Shown here: positions 8,580 to 16,600 of the stretch, in pieces
How positions within the stretch are numbered: position 1 is the first letter of the stretch
Layout: each line of letters opens with the position of its first letter
Origin: an uncultured Bacillota bacterium
Lineage (GTDB): Bacteria > Bacillota > Clostridia > Lachnospirales > CAG-274
Length of the DNA stretch: 64,000 nucleotides
Assembly: GCA_958426775.1 (NCBI GenBank)
Contig: CATZZP010000011.1
Coordinates: 1-64,000 of the forward strand
Direction of reading: 5' to 3'
Notes under the pieces: generated by a model
What the model was told of the DNA's origin: nothing
Database searches by the model: none
The model's input: the letters and a program-made list of their open reading frames with translations, nothing else
Position numbers and translations under genes: made by a program

Positions 8580-9575
8580 TCAATCCATAAGGGTTGCGTA
8601 CATAACAGCCTTTATTGTGTGCATACGATTTTCCGCTTCATCAAATACAACAGACTGAGATGACTCAAACACCTCATTAGTAACCTCCATTTCAGTTAAT
8701 CCGAATTTTTCACTTATTTCTTTACCTATTTTTGTATTTAAGTCATGGAAAGCAGGAAGACAGTGCATAAATATTGCATTCTCTCCTGCATTTTTCATAA
8801 CATTGGCATTAACCTGATAAGGTAAAAGTTTTTTAATGCGTTCTTCCCATACATAGTCAGGCTCACCCATGGATACCCATACATCTGTATAAATCACATC
8901 TGCATTTTTAGTTGCTGTTTCTACGTCTTCGCTTAATGTAACTGTACAATCGTTTTCAGAAGCAATTTTTTCGCACTCTTCAACAAGCCACTTTTCAGGG
9001 AAATATTCCTTATTTGTACAAGCTGTAAAATTAATACCCATTTTTGCACACGAAACCATAAGGGAATTACCCATATTATATCTTGCATCACCCATATAAA
9101 CAAAATTAATACCCTTTAGTTTGCCAAAATGCTCACGTATAGTAAGTAAATCTGCAAGCGTTTGTGTTGGATGAGACTCATTTGTTAAGCCATTCCATAC
9201 AGGTACACCTGCATATTTTGCAAGCTCTTCTACAATAGACTGCTCAAAGCCGCGATATTCAATACCGTCATATATTCTGCCAAGAACTCTGGCAGTATCT
9301 GCAATACTCTCCTTTTTTCCTATTTGTGAGCCTGACGGATCAAGGTATGTAACATTCATACCCATATCATATGCGGCAACCTCAAATGAACAACGTGTTC
9401 TTGTGCTTGTTTTTTCAAAAATAAGGGCAATATTTTTGCCTTTAAGGCAAGGGTCATAAATACCCTTTTTCTTTTTATCCTTAAGCTCTGCCGATAAATT
9501 AAGCAGATACTCAATTTCCTCTGTTGTAAAGTCTAACATTTTCAAAAAATGCCTGCCTTTTAAGCTAATACTCAT
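8580..9575 (-). CDS. argF: Ornithine carbamoyltransferase
   Basis: Forms citrulline from ornithine and carbamoyl phosphate in arginine biosynthesis, or runs in reverse in the deiminase pathway. The carbamoyl phosphate loop EKTSTRTRCSFEVAAYD, the motif NESHPTQTLADLLT and the ornithine-side motif MHCLPAFHD are all present. The length of 331 residues is standard. GGAGG lies 6 bases before the ATG at 9575. It is the first gene of a transcript with trpS, behind a clear sigma-A promoter. No other arg gene is nearby. A catabolic role (arcB) cannot be excluded from sequence alone, but arcA and arcC are absent from the window. Confidence 0.96.
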   Translation of the reverse strand: MSISLKGRHFLKMLDFTTEEIEYLLNLSAELKDKKKKGIYDPCLKGKNIALIFEKTSTRTRCSFEVAAYDMGMNVTYLDPSGSQIGKKESIADTARVLGRIYDGIEYRGFEQSIVEELAKYAGVPVWNGLTNESHPTQTLADLLTIREHFGKLKGINFVYMGDARYNMGNSLMVSCAKMGINFTACTNKEYFPEKWLVEECEKIASENDCTVTLSEDVETATKNADVIYTDVWVSMGEPDYVWEERIKKLLPYQVNANVMKNAGENAIFMHCLPAFHDLNTKIGKEISEKFGLTEMEVTNEVFESSQSVVFDEAENRMHTIKAVMYATLMD

Positions 9576-9638
9576 AACAGACCTCCGTCCTGATTATTTT
9601 AGAATGATACATAAAATCAACAATTTATCATTTATCAC

Positions 9639-9667
9639 ATTATACAACATTGTGCGTAATTATTCAA
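9639..9667 (-). promoter_or_regulatory. argF promoter with ArgR-like half site
   Basis: On the - strand a -35 TTGAAT (9662-9667) and a perfect -10 TATAAT (9639-9644) are 17 bases apart. The -35 lies in CTTGAATAATTACGCAC, which resembles one ARG-box half (TTGAATAA) followed by a poorer inverted half. Repression by an arginine repressor is an inference from this match. Confidence 0.75.
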
Positions 9668-9698
9668 GTTGATTTATGAAAATCATACCTGAAAATGT

Positions 9699-9736
9699 AA
9701 AAAAAGAGGTATAGACTTATTTGTCCACACCTCTTA
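9699..9736 (-). terminator. Terminator after kduI
   Basis: On the - strand AAGAGGTGTGGAC pairs imperfectly with GTCTATACCTCTT (9704-9735) around AAATAA, then TTTTT. It separates kduI from the argF promoter. Confidence 0.85.
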
Positions 9737-9745
9737 CAGATAAAA

Positions 9746-10615
9746 TTACTTAAGGTCTCCTGTTTTAAGCCAGTCCTGATCATCATAGTCTTTGTTTTCA
9801 CCAACCATGCCCCAAATAAAGGTATAAGCTTTTGTACCTACACCACTGTGGATTGACCAGCTTGGAGAAATAACTGCTGACTCATTTTTCATAACAATAT
9901 GTCTTGTTTCATCCGGCTTACCCATCATATGGAAAACAACATTATCAGCATCCATATCAAAGTAGAGATAAACCTCCATACGTCTTTCATGAGTATGGCA
10001 AGGCATTGTGTTCCAATTAGAGCCGGGGTCAAGCTTAGTTAAACCCATAGCAATCTGACAGCTACCATATTCAACGCCATCTCTCTGAGAAAGTCTTGCA
10101 AATACTTCGTCATGAATATACTGGTTGATAGTTCTCTTGTTGCAATCTTGAAGAGAGCCAAGAGGCTTATGGTTTGCATCATCATAAGAGATTAAAACTG
10201 TTGGATAGCTCTTGTGTGCTGTACCTGAATTCATATAGAACTTAGGTGGATTAGAAGCATCCTTAGCTGTAAAGGAAATCTCCTTAACACCCATACCAAC
10301 ATAGATAGCATCATAGTGATTTACAGGATATTCCTTGCCGTCAACATTAACAAAGCCGTCACCACCGATATTAATTACACCAAGCTCACGTCTTTCAAGG
10401 AAGTAGGTTGCTGCAAGCTCCTTACTGCCCTCAAGCTTAAGTGGCTCTGTAGTAGGTGTAATACCACCGAAAATAATTCTATCATTATGGCTGTAAACCA
10501 GCTTCATTTCGCCCGGTACAAAAACATCCTCTACAAGGAAATGCTTTCTTAAGGCTTCGGTATCATAATGTTTAACATCATCAAAATGATTTGAATATCT
10601 TGTTTCAAGCTTCAT
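9746..10615 (-). CDS. kduI: 5-keto-4-deoxyuronate isomerase (4-deoxy-L-threo-5-hexosulose-uronate ketol-isomerase)
   Basis: Converts 5-keto-4-deoxyuronate, released from unsaturated galacturonides and other uronides, to 2,5-diketo-3-deoxygluconate. It is a cupin-fold metalloenzyme. The zinc ligands of the E. coli enzyme (H196, H198, E203, H245) align with a constant offset of 11 to H207, H209, E214 (CHTHERRMEVY) and H256 (WSIHSG), so the site is intact. The length of 289 residues fits the family. GGAGG lies 9 bases before the ATG. kdgK, two steps later in the same pathway, is 415 bases upstream on the same strand. kduD and the aldolase kdgA are not in the window. Confidence 0.97.
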   Translation of the reverse strand: MKLETRYSNHFDDVKHYDTEALRKHFLVEDVFVPGEMKLVYSHNDRIIFGGITPTTEPLKLEGSKELAATYFLERRELGVINIGGDGFVNVDGKEYPVNHYDAIYVGMGVKEISFTAKDASNPPKFYMNSGTAHKSYPTVLISYDDANHKPLGSLQDCNKRTINQYIHDEVFARLSQRDGVEYGSCQIAMGLTKLDPGSNWNTMPCHTHERRMEVYLYFDMDADNVVFHMMGKPDETRHIVMKNESAVISPSWSIHSGVGTKAYTFIWGMVGENKDYDDQDWLKTGDLK

Positions 10616-10633
10616 AATTATATACCTCCAATA

Positions 10634-10879
10634 TTATAAATTAAACAATATAGCTGTTATAGCAATTGACAAACCTAATGAAATTATAAACTCTATTAAA
10701 CAACCTATTGCTATAATTACTCTGTAATCATCAAAATTACAGGTCAAATTAGTAAAAACCTTTACAAATAATAAACCAACAAAAAAATGTAAAATTGGAT
10801 TAACTTTATGTTTAGTAACGATGAGAAAGGAATAAGCGAAGTAATCAACCCTCTTCCTATCGTATATATAAATACACAT
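10634..10879 (-). CDS. Possible small membrane protein, doubtful
   Basis: An 81-codon frame on the - strand ending 18 bases before kduI. Two hydrophobic segments are visible (about residues 27-45 and 54-80, the latter VIIAIGCLIEFIISLGLSIAITAIL). There is no good ribosome site before the ATG at 10879, the N-terminal part is basic and irregular, and the family is not recognised. The real start may be internal, or this may be a decayed gene. It fills most of the 415 bases between kdgK and kduI. The remaining 10880-11030 holds only the kdgK terminator. Confidence 0.25.
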   Translation of the reverse strand: MCIYIYDRKRVDYFAYSFLIVTKHKVNPILHFFVGLLFVKVFTNLTCNFDDYRVIIAIGCLIEFIISLGLSIAITAILFNL

Positions 10880-10985
10880 GGCATATATTCATATTTATTG
10901 ACTGCATAATGAAAAAGCCATAAATCAAATTATATATAAAGAAAGATGATAATATCCATCTCAATATTTTCCCACTATTAAAATT

Positions 10986-11015
10986 AAAGGCTGAAGACCA
11001 AAGCCTACAGCCTTT
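10986..11015 (-). terminator. Terminator after kdgK
   Basis: AAAGGCTG (10986-10993) pairs with CAGCCTTT (11008-11015), 15 bases after the kdgK stop on the - strand. The U tract is short (TTTAATTTT). Confidence 0.7.
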
Positions 11016-11030
11016 ATGAAGTTTATTTAA

Positions 11031-12065
11031 TTATCTCTGAACACGACCTGAGCCGTCACCTGCTGCAAGAGCCTCAACATCTGCACGTGATACAAGGTTG
11101 AAGTCACCTGGGATTGTGTGCTTAAGAGCAGAAGCAGCTACAGCGTACTCAATAGCAGCCTTCATATCATCACCATGGTCAAGTAAGCCACAGATAAGAC
11201 CGCCTGCAAAAGAGTCACCGCCACCTACACGGTCAACAATAGGGTTGATTTCATATCTTCTTGAACGATAGAACTCTCTTGTCTTACCGTCCATAATACA
11301 AGCTGACCAACCGTTGTGTGAAGCTGAGAAGCTCTCTCTAAGTGAGCTGATAACATACTTAAAGTTGAACTTATCACACATCTGGTTGAAAATGTCAACA
11401 TAACCTGCCATCTCAAGCTCGCCGCTTGTTACGTCAGTATTACCGGGCTTGAAGCCAAGTACCTTTTCAGCATCCTCTTCGTTACCGATACAAACATCAA
11501 CATACTGCATAAGGTTTGTCATAACCTTCTGAGCCTTTTCTGAAGACCAAAGCTTCTTACGGAAGTTAAGGTCACAAGAAACTGTAACGCCCTTAGCCTT
11601 AGCAGCCTTAAGAGCAGCCTCTGTAAGCTCTGCAGCAGCATCAGATACAGCAGGAGTAATACCTGTGAAGTGGAACCAGTCAGCACCCTCAAAGATTGCA
11701 TCAAAGTCAAACTGGTCAGCAGTTGCTGTAGCAATTGAAGAATGTGCTCTATCGTAAACAACGTTAGAAGCTCTCATAGAAGCACCTGTCTCAAGATAGT
11801 AGATGCCAAGTCTTTCACCGCTTCTTACGATGTGATTTGTCTGTACATTGTACTTTCTGAGTGCAGCAACAGCACACTCACCAATAGGGTTAGCCGGTAC
11901 AGCTGTTACAAATTCTGCGTCATGACCATAGTTTGCTAAAGATACAGCTACGTTAGCCTCACCGCCACCATAGTTAATATCAAACTCATCAGCCTGAATA
12001 AACTTCTCATTGTTAGGTGTAGAAAGTCTAAGCATAATCTCACCCATAGTTACAATTTTGCTCAT
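11031..12065 (-). CDS. kdgK: 2-dehydro-3-deoxygluconokinase, PfkB family
   Basis: Phosphorylates 2-keto-3-deoxygluconate to KDPG, the step before aldol cleavage to pyruvate and glyceraldehyde 3-phosphate. PfkB features are visible: MGEIMLRLS at the start, the glycine-rich DINYGGGEANVAVSLANYG, CDLNFRKKLW, and the anion-hole/catalytic motif RVGGGDSFAGGLICGLL, with the base Asp in GGGDS. The length of 344 residues is typical. GGAGG lies 11 bases before the ATG. A strong promoter with an overlapping palindrome precedes it. The product feeds into glycolysis, and gap, which acts on the glyceraldehyde 3-phosphate released by the next enzyme, is the next gene upstream. Other PfkB sugar kinases are possible, but kduI nearby supports KdgK. 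Confidence 0.88.
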   Translation of the reverse strand: MSKIVTMGEIMLRLSTPNNEKFIQADEFDINYGGGEANVAVSLANYGHDAEFVTAVPANPIGECAVAALRKYNVQTNHIVRSGERLGIYYLETGASMRASNVVYDRAHSSIATATADQFDFDAIFEGADWFHFTGITPAVSDAAAELTEAALKAAKAKGVTVSCDLNFRKKLWSSEKAQKVMTNLMQYVDVCIGNEEDAEKVLGFKPGNTDVTSGELEMAGYVDIFNQMCDKFNFKYVISSLRESFSASHNGWSACIMDGKTREFYRSRRYEINPIVDRVGGGDSFAGGLICGLLDHGDDMKAAIEYAVAASALKHTIPGDFNLVSRADVEALAAGDGSGRVQR

Positions 12066-12109
12066 TGGAAAAAATCCTCCTTAGTTTAATTTTTTAATTA
12101 TGTAAAGAC

Positions 12110-12154
12110 ATAATTTCTTATAGAAATTATAACATACAAGTAAAGCTTTTTCAA
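12110..12154 (-). promoter_or_regulatory. kdgK promoter with 21-bp palindromic operator
   Basis: On the - strand -35 TTGAAA (12149-12154) and -10 TATAAT (12126-12131) are 17 bases apart. A perfect palindrome with arms ATAATTTCT and AGAAATTAT (12110-12130, three-base centre) covers the -10 and the predicted start point near 12119. That position fits a repressor site. The binding protein is not identifiable here. Confidence 0.75.
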
Positions 12155-12230
12155 TAGTACATTTATATTTTTTAATTAAATAATGATACTATAGGCTCTT
12201 ATAAGATAAATAATATAATACTGTAAATCC

Positions 12231-12266
12231 CCAAAAAAGAGCTGCCATAAGACAGCTCTTTTTTGG
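12231..12266 (-). terminator. Terminator after gap
   Basis: CCAAAAAAGAGCTG (12231-12244) pairs with CAGCTCTTTTTTGG (12253-12266) around an eight-base loop. The U-rich tract is within the 3' arm on either strand. It lies 18 bases after the gap stop. Confidence 0.88.
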
Positions 12267-12283
12267 AAATATTTATAAAATTA

Positions 12284-13291
12284 TCAGCCAAGCTCTGCAA
12301 AGTACTTGATTGTTCTAACCATCTGGCTTGTATATGAGTTTTCATTATCATACCAAGAAACAACCTGTACTTCATACTGGTCATCGGAAACCTTATTAAC
12401 CATAGTCTGAGTTGCATCAAAAAGTGAACCGAACTTCATACCGATAACGTCTGAAGATACGATAAGGTCTTCATTATAGCCGAATGACTCGTTAGCAGCA
12501 GCCTTCATAGCAGCATTAATGCCCTCAACTGTAATGTCTGTACCCTTAACAACTGCTGTAAGGATAGTAGTTGAACCTGTAGGAACAGGAACTCTCTGTG
12601 CAGCACCGATAAGCTTACCGTTAAGCTCAGGAATAACAAGACCGATAGCCTTAGCAGCACCTGTTGAGTTAGGAACAATGTTGATTGCAGCAGCACGAGC
12701 ACGTCTGAGGTCACCCTTTCTCTGAGGACCGTCAAGAATCATCTGGTCGCCTGTGTAAGCATGGATTGTAACCATGATACCTGACTGAATTTCAGCATAG
12801 TCATTAAGTGCCTTAGCCATAGGAGCAAGACAGTTTGTTGTACAAGAAGCAGCTGAAATAACCTTGTCTTCCTTTGTAAGGATGTCGTTGTTTACGTTGT
12901 AAACGATAGTAGGAAGGTCATTACCTGCAGGAGCAGAAATAACTACCTTCTTAGCACCTGCGTTAACATGTGCCATAGCCTTATCCTTAGATGTGTAGAA
13001 ACCTGTACATTCAAGAACTACATCAACATCAAGCTCGCCCCAAGGAAGCTTGTTTGCATCTGCCTCTTTGTAAATTTTAATTTCCTTGCCGTTTACGATG
13101 ATAGAATCCTCTGTAGCCTCAACAGTACCATCGAATCTACCCTGAGCTGAATCATACTTAAGAAGATGAGCAAGCATATTAGGTGCTGTAAGGTCGTTGA
13201 TAGCTACTACTTCATAACCGTCAGCAACAAACATCTGTCTGAATGCAAGACGACCGATACGACCGAAACCATTAATAGCAACTTTAACCAT
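12284..13291 (-). CDS. gap: Glyceraldehyde-3-phosphate dehydrogenase, type I
   Basis: Glycolytic enzyme converting glyceraldehyde 3-phosphate, NAD+ and phosphate to 1,3-bisphosphoglycerate. The Rossmann motif INGFGRIGRLAFRQ starts at residue 6, the catalytic Cys is C150 in SAASCTTNCLAP, and the C-terminal SWYDNENSYTSQM is intact. The length of 335 residues is standard. Preference for frequent codons is evident, as expected for a highly expressed gene. GGAGG lies 9 bases before the ATG. It is transcribed alone from a well-formed promoter with two inverted repeats downstream. pgk and tpi are not adjacent, which differs from the common gapA-pgk-tpi layout. Confidence 0.98.
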   Translation of the reverse strand: MVKVAINGFGRIGRLAFRQMFVADGYEVVAINDLTAPNMLAHLLKYDSAQGRFDGTVEATEDSIIVNGKEIKIYKEADANKLPWGELDVDVVLECTGFYTSKDKAMAHVNAGAKKVVISAPAGNDLPTIVYNVNNDILTKEDKVISAASCTTNCLAPMAKALNDYAEIQSGIMVTIHAYTGDQMILDGPQRKGDLRRARAAAINIVPNSTGAAKAIGLVIPELNGKLIGAAQRVPVPTGSTTILTAVVKGTDITVEGINAAMKAAANESFGYNEDLIVSSDVIGMKFGSLFDATQTMVNKVSDDQYEVQVVSWYDNENSYTSQMVRTIKYFAELG

Positions 13292-13325
13292 TTGAATATT
13301 CCTCCTAAAATTAATTTAGACTAAT

Positions 13326-13397
13326 TGGGATAATATCCCATTCTTGTTACCACTTGTAACCAAATAACATTATATCACATAAGTTGTAAAAGTTAAA
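13326..13397 (-). promoter_or_regulatory. gap promoter and two inverted repeats
   Basis: On the - strand -10 TATAAT (13369-13374) and a weak -35 TTTAAC (13392-13397) are 17 bases apart. Just downstream lie GTTAC/GTAAC (13346-13360) and TGGGAT/ATCCCA with a three-base centre (13326-13340). Both could be operators or leader hairpins. A CggR-like control is only a guess. Confidence 0.6.
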
Positions 13398-13425
13398 CAT
13401 TTTTTTAACGATTTTACGTTTTTTG

Positions 13426-13521
13426 TCAACTTTTATTAACAAGTGCTATAATTGACAAAGCAAGAGCCGCAGCACTCATTAATAATGCCACACCGCTTAA
13501 AGCAACACTGACTACTTTCAT
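13426..13521 (-). CDS. 31-residue membrane peptide, uncharacterised
   Basis: An open frame of 31 codons from ATG at 13521 to TGA at 13426, preceded by GGAGG with a 7-base spacer (on the + strand CCTCC at 13530-13534). The peptide starts MKVVSVALSGVALLMS, continues with an Ala/Leu/Ile-rich stretch, and ends NKS. One hydrophobic helix spans about residues 5-28 with a positive residue at each end, so a single transmembrane segment is likely. It lies between purL and gap with no overlap to either; the gap -35 is about 30 bases past its stop. The family is not recognised. The clean ribosome site and the hydrophobic, low-complexity composition support a real small protein, but conservation has not been tested. 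Confidence 0.6.
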   Translation of the reverse strand: MKVVSVALSGVALLMSAAALALSIIALVNKS

Positions 13522-13577
13522 ATCAAATACCTCCAATTCAACCGTAGATAATTTCTTATTTTTTATTTATTATTACC

Positions 13578-13611
13578 AATTTAGTCTGTCGAAAGTACGA
13601 CAGACTAAATT
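13578..13611 (-). repeat. Perfect 14-bp hairpin after purL, no U tract
   Basis: AATTTAGTCTGTCG (13578-13591) and CGACAGACTAAATT (13598-13611) pair perfectly around AAAGTA. It lies 15 bases after the purL stop. Neither strand has a run of T after it, so it is not a canonical terminator. It may stabilise the purL 3' end, terminate weakly, or act as a binding site upstream of the small peptide gene. Confidence 0.6.
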
Positions 13612-13625
13612 AAAAGTAAACTTAA

Positions 13626-16600
13626 TTAACTAAAATACTTAACACCCGAAAGGATAATCTTTTGATCTTTTTCACCGCAAACATTTTTATAAACACCATT
13701 GCTTATACGCTCTGTATGTCCCATTTTACCGAGTACACGACCATCAGGACTTGTAATACCTTCAATAGCATAAACAGAACCGTTTGGATTATATCTGATG
13801 TCGTAGGTAGGCTCACCGCTTGGAGCAACGTATTGAGTGGCAATCTGTCCGTTTGCCTCAAGTGCTTTAATTGTCGCCTCGTCAGCCATAAATCTACCTT
13901 CACCGTGTGAAAAGGCTACAGTATGAATATCCCCTACCTCACTTTCCCAAAGCCAAGGTGATTTATTTGATATAATCTTTGTGTTTGCAAGACAGGATAC
14001 GTGTCTGCCGATTGTGTTAAATGTAAGGGTAGGTGAGTTATCTTCCATATCTCTGATTTCGCCGTATGGCACTAAGCCAAGCTTAATAAGTGCCTGGAAA
14101 CCATTACATACACCTAACATAAGACCATCTCTGTTTTTAAGTAAATCGTTTACTGCCTCTGTTATCTTAGGATTTCTGAATACAGCGGCTATAAACTTAC
14201 CTGAGCCTTCAGGTTCATCACCGGCACTAAAGCCGCCGGGTACCATAATAATCTGTGAGTTTCTTATCATTTCAGCCATTTTGTCTATAGACTGACTAAG
14301 CCACTCATTTTTAAGATTGGAAATAACTAAAGTATCTGCAACGGCACCTGCACGCTCAAAGGCTCTCAAGGTATCGTACTCACAGTTTGTACCCGGGAAT
14401 ACGGGTATAAGCACCCTAGGTTTGGCAATACCCTGACCTGAGGTCTTTTTAACAGATACGTTAAAGCTATTAATTTTAATATCCTTATTTTCTACACTCT
14501 TAAAATAGTTTGTTGGGAAAATTCTTTCAAGAGGCTTAAACCATGCCTTTAATGCTTCATCAAGCGTAACAACTACACCATTTGCTAAAATTTCAGCCTT
14601 ATCTGTAGTATTACCTATCACAGAATAATTATAACCCTCAAATTCCTTAACAACACTATCATCAGCAAGCTCAAGCACAAATGAGCCATAGCTTGGGTTA
14701 AATAGTTCATTATCATTTATCTCTACACCTATGCCGTTACCAAAGCTCATCTTGCTGACAGCAGCAGCTATACCACCAAAACCAATAGTTGCTGCTGATA
14801 CAACCTTCTTTTCTTTTATAAGCTTGCTAACTATAGCAAAGTTTTTCTTAAGTACTTCAAAATCAGGTGTATCATCAGCCTTATACTCTGCCGTAAGCTT
14901 TACAATCTTATGATTTGCTGCTTTAAATTCAGGAGATACAACATTATCCATATCAGTGACATCAACCGCAAAGGATACAAGGGTAGGAGGTACGTCCATA
15001 TCCTTAAATGTACCTGACATACTATCTTTACCGCCGATTGAACCTGTACCAAGCTCCATCTGAGCTGTAAATGCACCTAATAATGCAGCAAAAGGCTTGC
15101 CCCATCTTGAAGGCTCATCACCAAGCCTTTCAAAATACTCCTGGAAAGTAAGTCTTACGCTGTCGTACTTACCGCCGCCTGCAACAATCTTTGCAACAGA
15201 CTCAACAACTGCATACATAGCACCATGGAAAGGACTCCACTTTGCAACCTTAGGATTATAGCCCCAGCTCATAAGGGTTGTTGTTGTAGTTTCACCTTTA
15301 AGTACAGGTACCTTTGCAGCCATAACCTCTGTAGGTGTAAGCTGATTTTTGCCACCGAAAGGCATAAGCACGGTATTTGCACCGATAGTTGAATCAAATC
15401 GCTCAACAAGACCCTTCTGACAAGCAACATTAAGGTCTGAAAGATTTTCAAGCCACTGAGCTTTAATATCACTGCCAACACTCTTTACCTCAGGCTTATT
15501 TTCAGGCATTTCCACGCAAACCTCTGCATGCTGAACAGCACCGTTTGTGTCAAGGAAATCTCTTGAAATATTAACAATATCCTTATTTCTCCAGAACATT
15601 TCAAGACGTCTGTTATCGGTTACCTCTGCAACAACTGTAGCCTCAAGATTTTCCTCATTTGAGAAAGCAATAAATTTGTCCGCATCAGCCTTGTCTACAA
15701 CAACCGCCATTCTTTCCTGTGACTCTGAAATAGCAAGCTCTGTACCGTCTAAGCCCTCATATTTCTTCGGAACAAGGTCAAGGTTAATTTTAAGACCTTC
15801 TGCCAGCTCACCTATTGCAACAGATACACCGCCTGCACCAAAGTCGTTACATCTTTTAATCATTCTGCTGACTTCACTATTGCGGAAAAGTCTTTGTAAT
15901 TTACGCTCTGTAGGAGGATTACCCTTTTGCACCTCTGCACCGCAGGTTAAGATAGAATCCTCATTATGCTCCTTAGATGAGCCTGTTGCACCACCGCAAC
16001 CATCACGACCTGTACGACCGCCTACAAGTATAATTACATCGCCCTTAGCAGGACGCTCTCTTATAACATCACTCTTTTTAGCTGCACCGATTACGGCACC
16101 GATTTCCATTCTCTTAGCTACATAGCCCTCATCGTAAATTTCAGCTACCTGACCTGTAGCAAGTCCTATCTGGTTACCATATGAGCTATAGCCGTGTGCC
16201 GCACCTGTTGTAAGCTTTCTCTGAGGAAGCTTGCCATGAAGGGTATCGGCAACAGATGTACGTGGGTCACCACAGCCTGTTACACGCATAGCCTGGTATA
16301 CATAGCTTCTGCCTGAAAGTGGGTCACGTATAGCACCGCCCAAGCAGGTTGCTGCACCACCGAAAGGCTCTATCTCTGTTGGGTGATTATGAGTTTCATT
16401 CTTAAACATAATCAGCCAATCCTCTGTTTTACCGTCAATATCTACAGGTACTACAATACTGCAAGCATTAATTTCCTCTGATTCGTCAAGGTTATCAAGC
16501 TTACCCTCAGCCTTTAAGGCTCTCATGCCCATTACAGCAATATCCATAAGACAGATACTCTTGTTTTCTCTGCCAAGCTCTTTTCTTTTAGCAAGATAAA

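Noticed and set aside
10634..10879. A confident small membrane protein gene upstream of kduI
   Set aside because: Kept only as a low-confidence entry because no ribosome site or family match supports it.
15547..16125. A 192-codon open frame on the + strand
   Set aside because: Antisense shadow of purL, whose family motifs fill the region; low-complexity Ser/Pro/Thr composition and no ribosome site.
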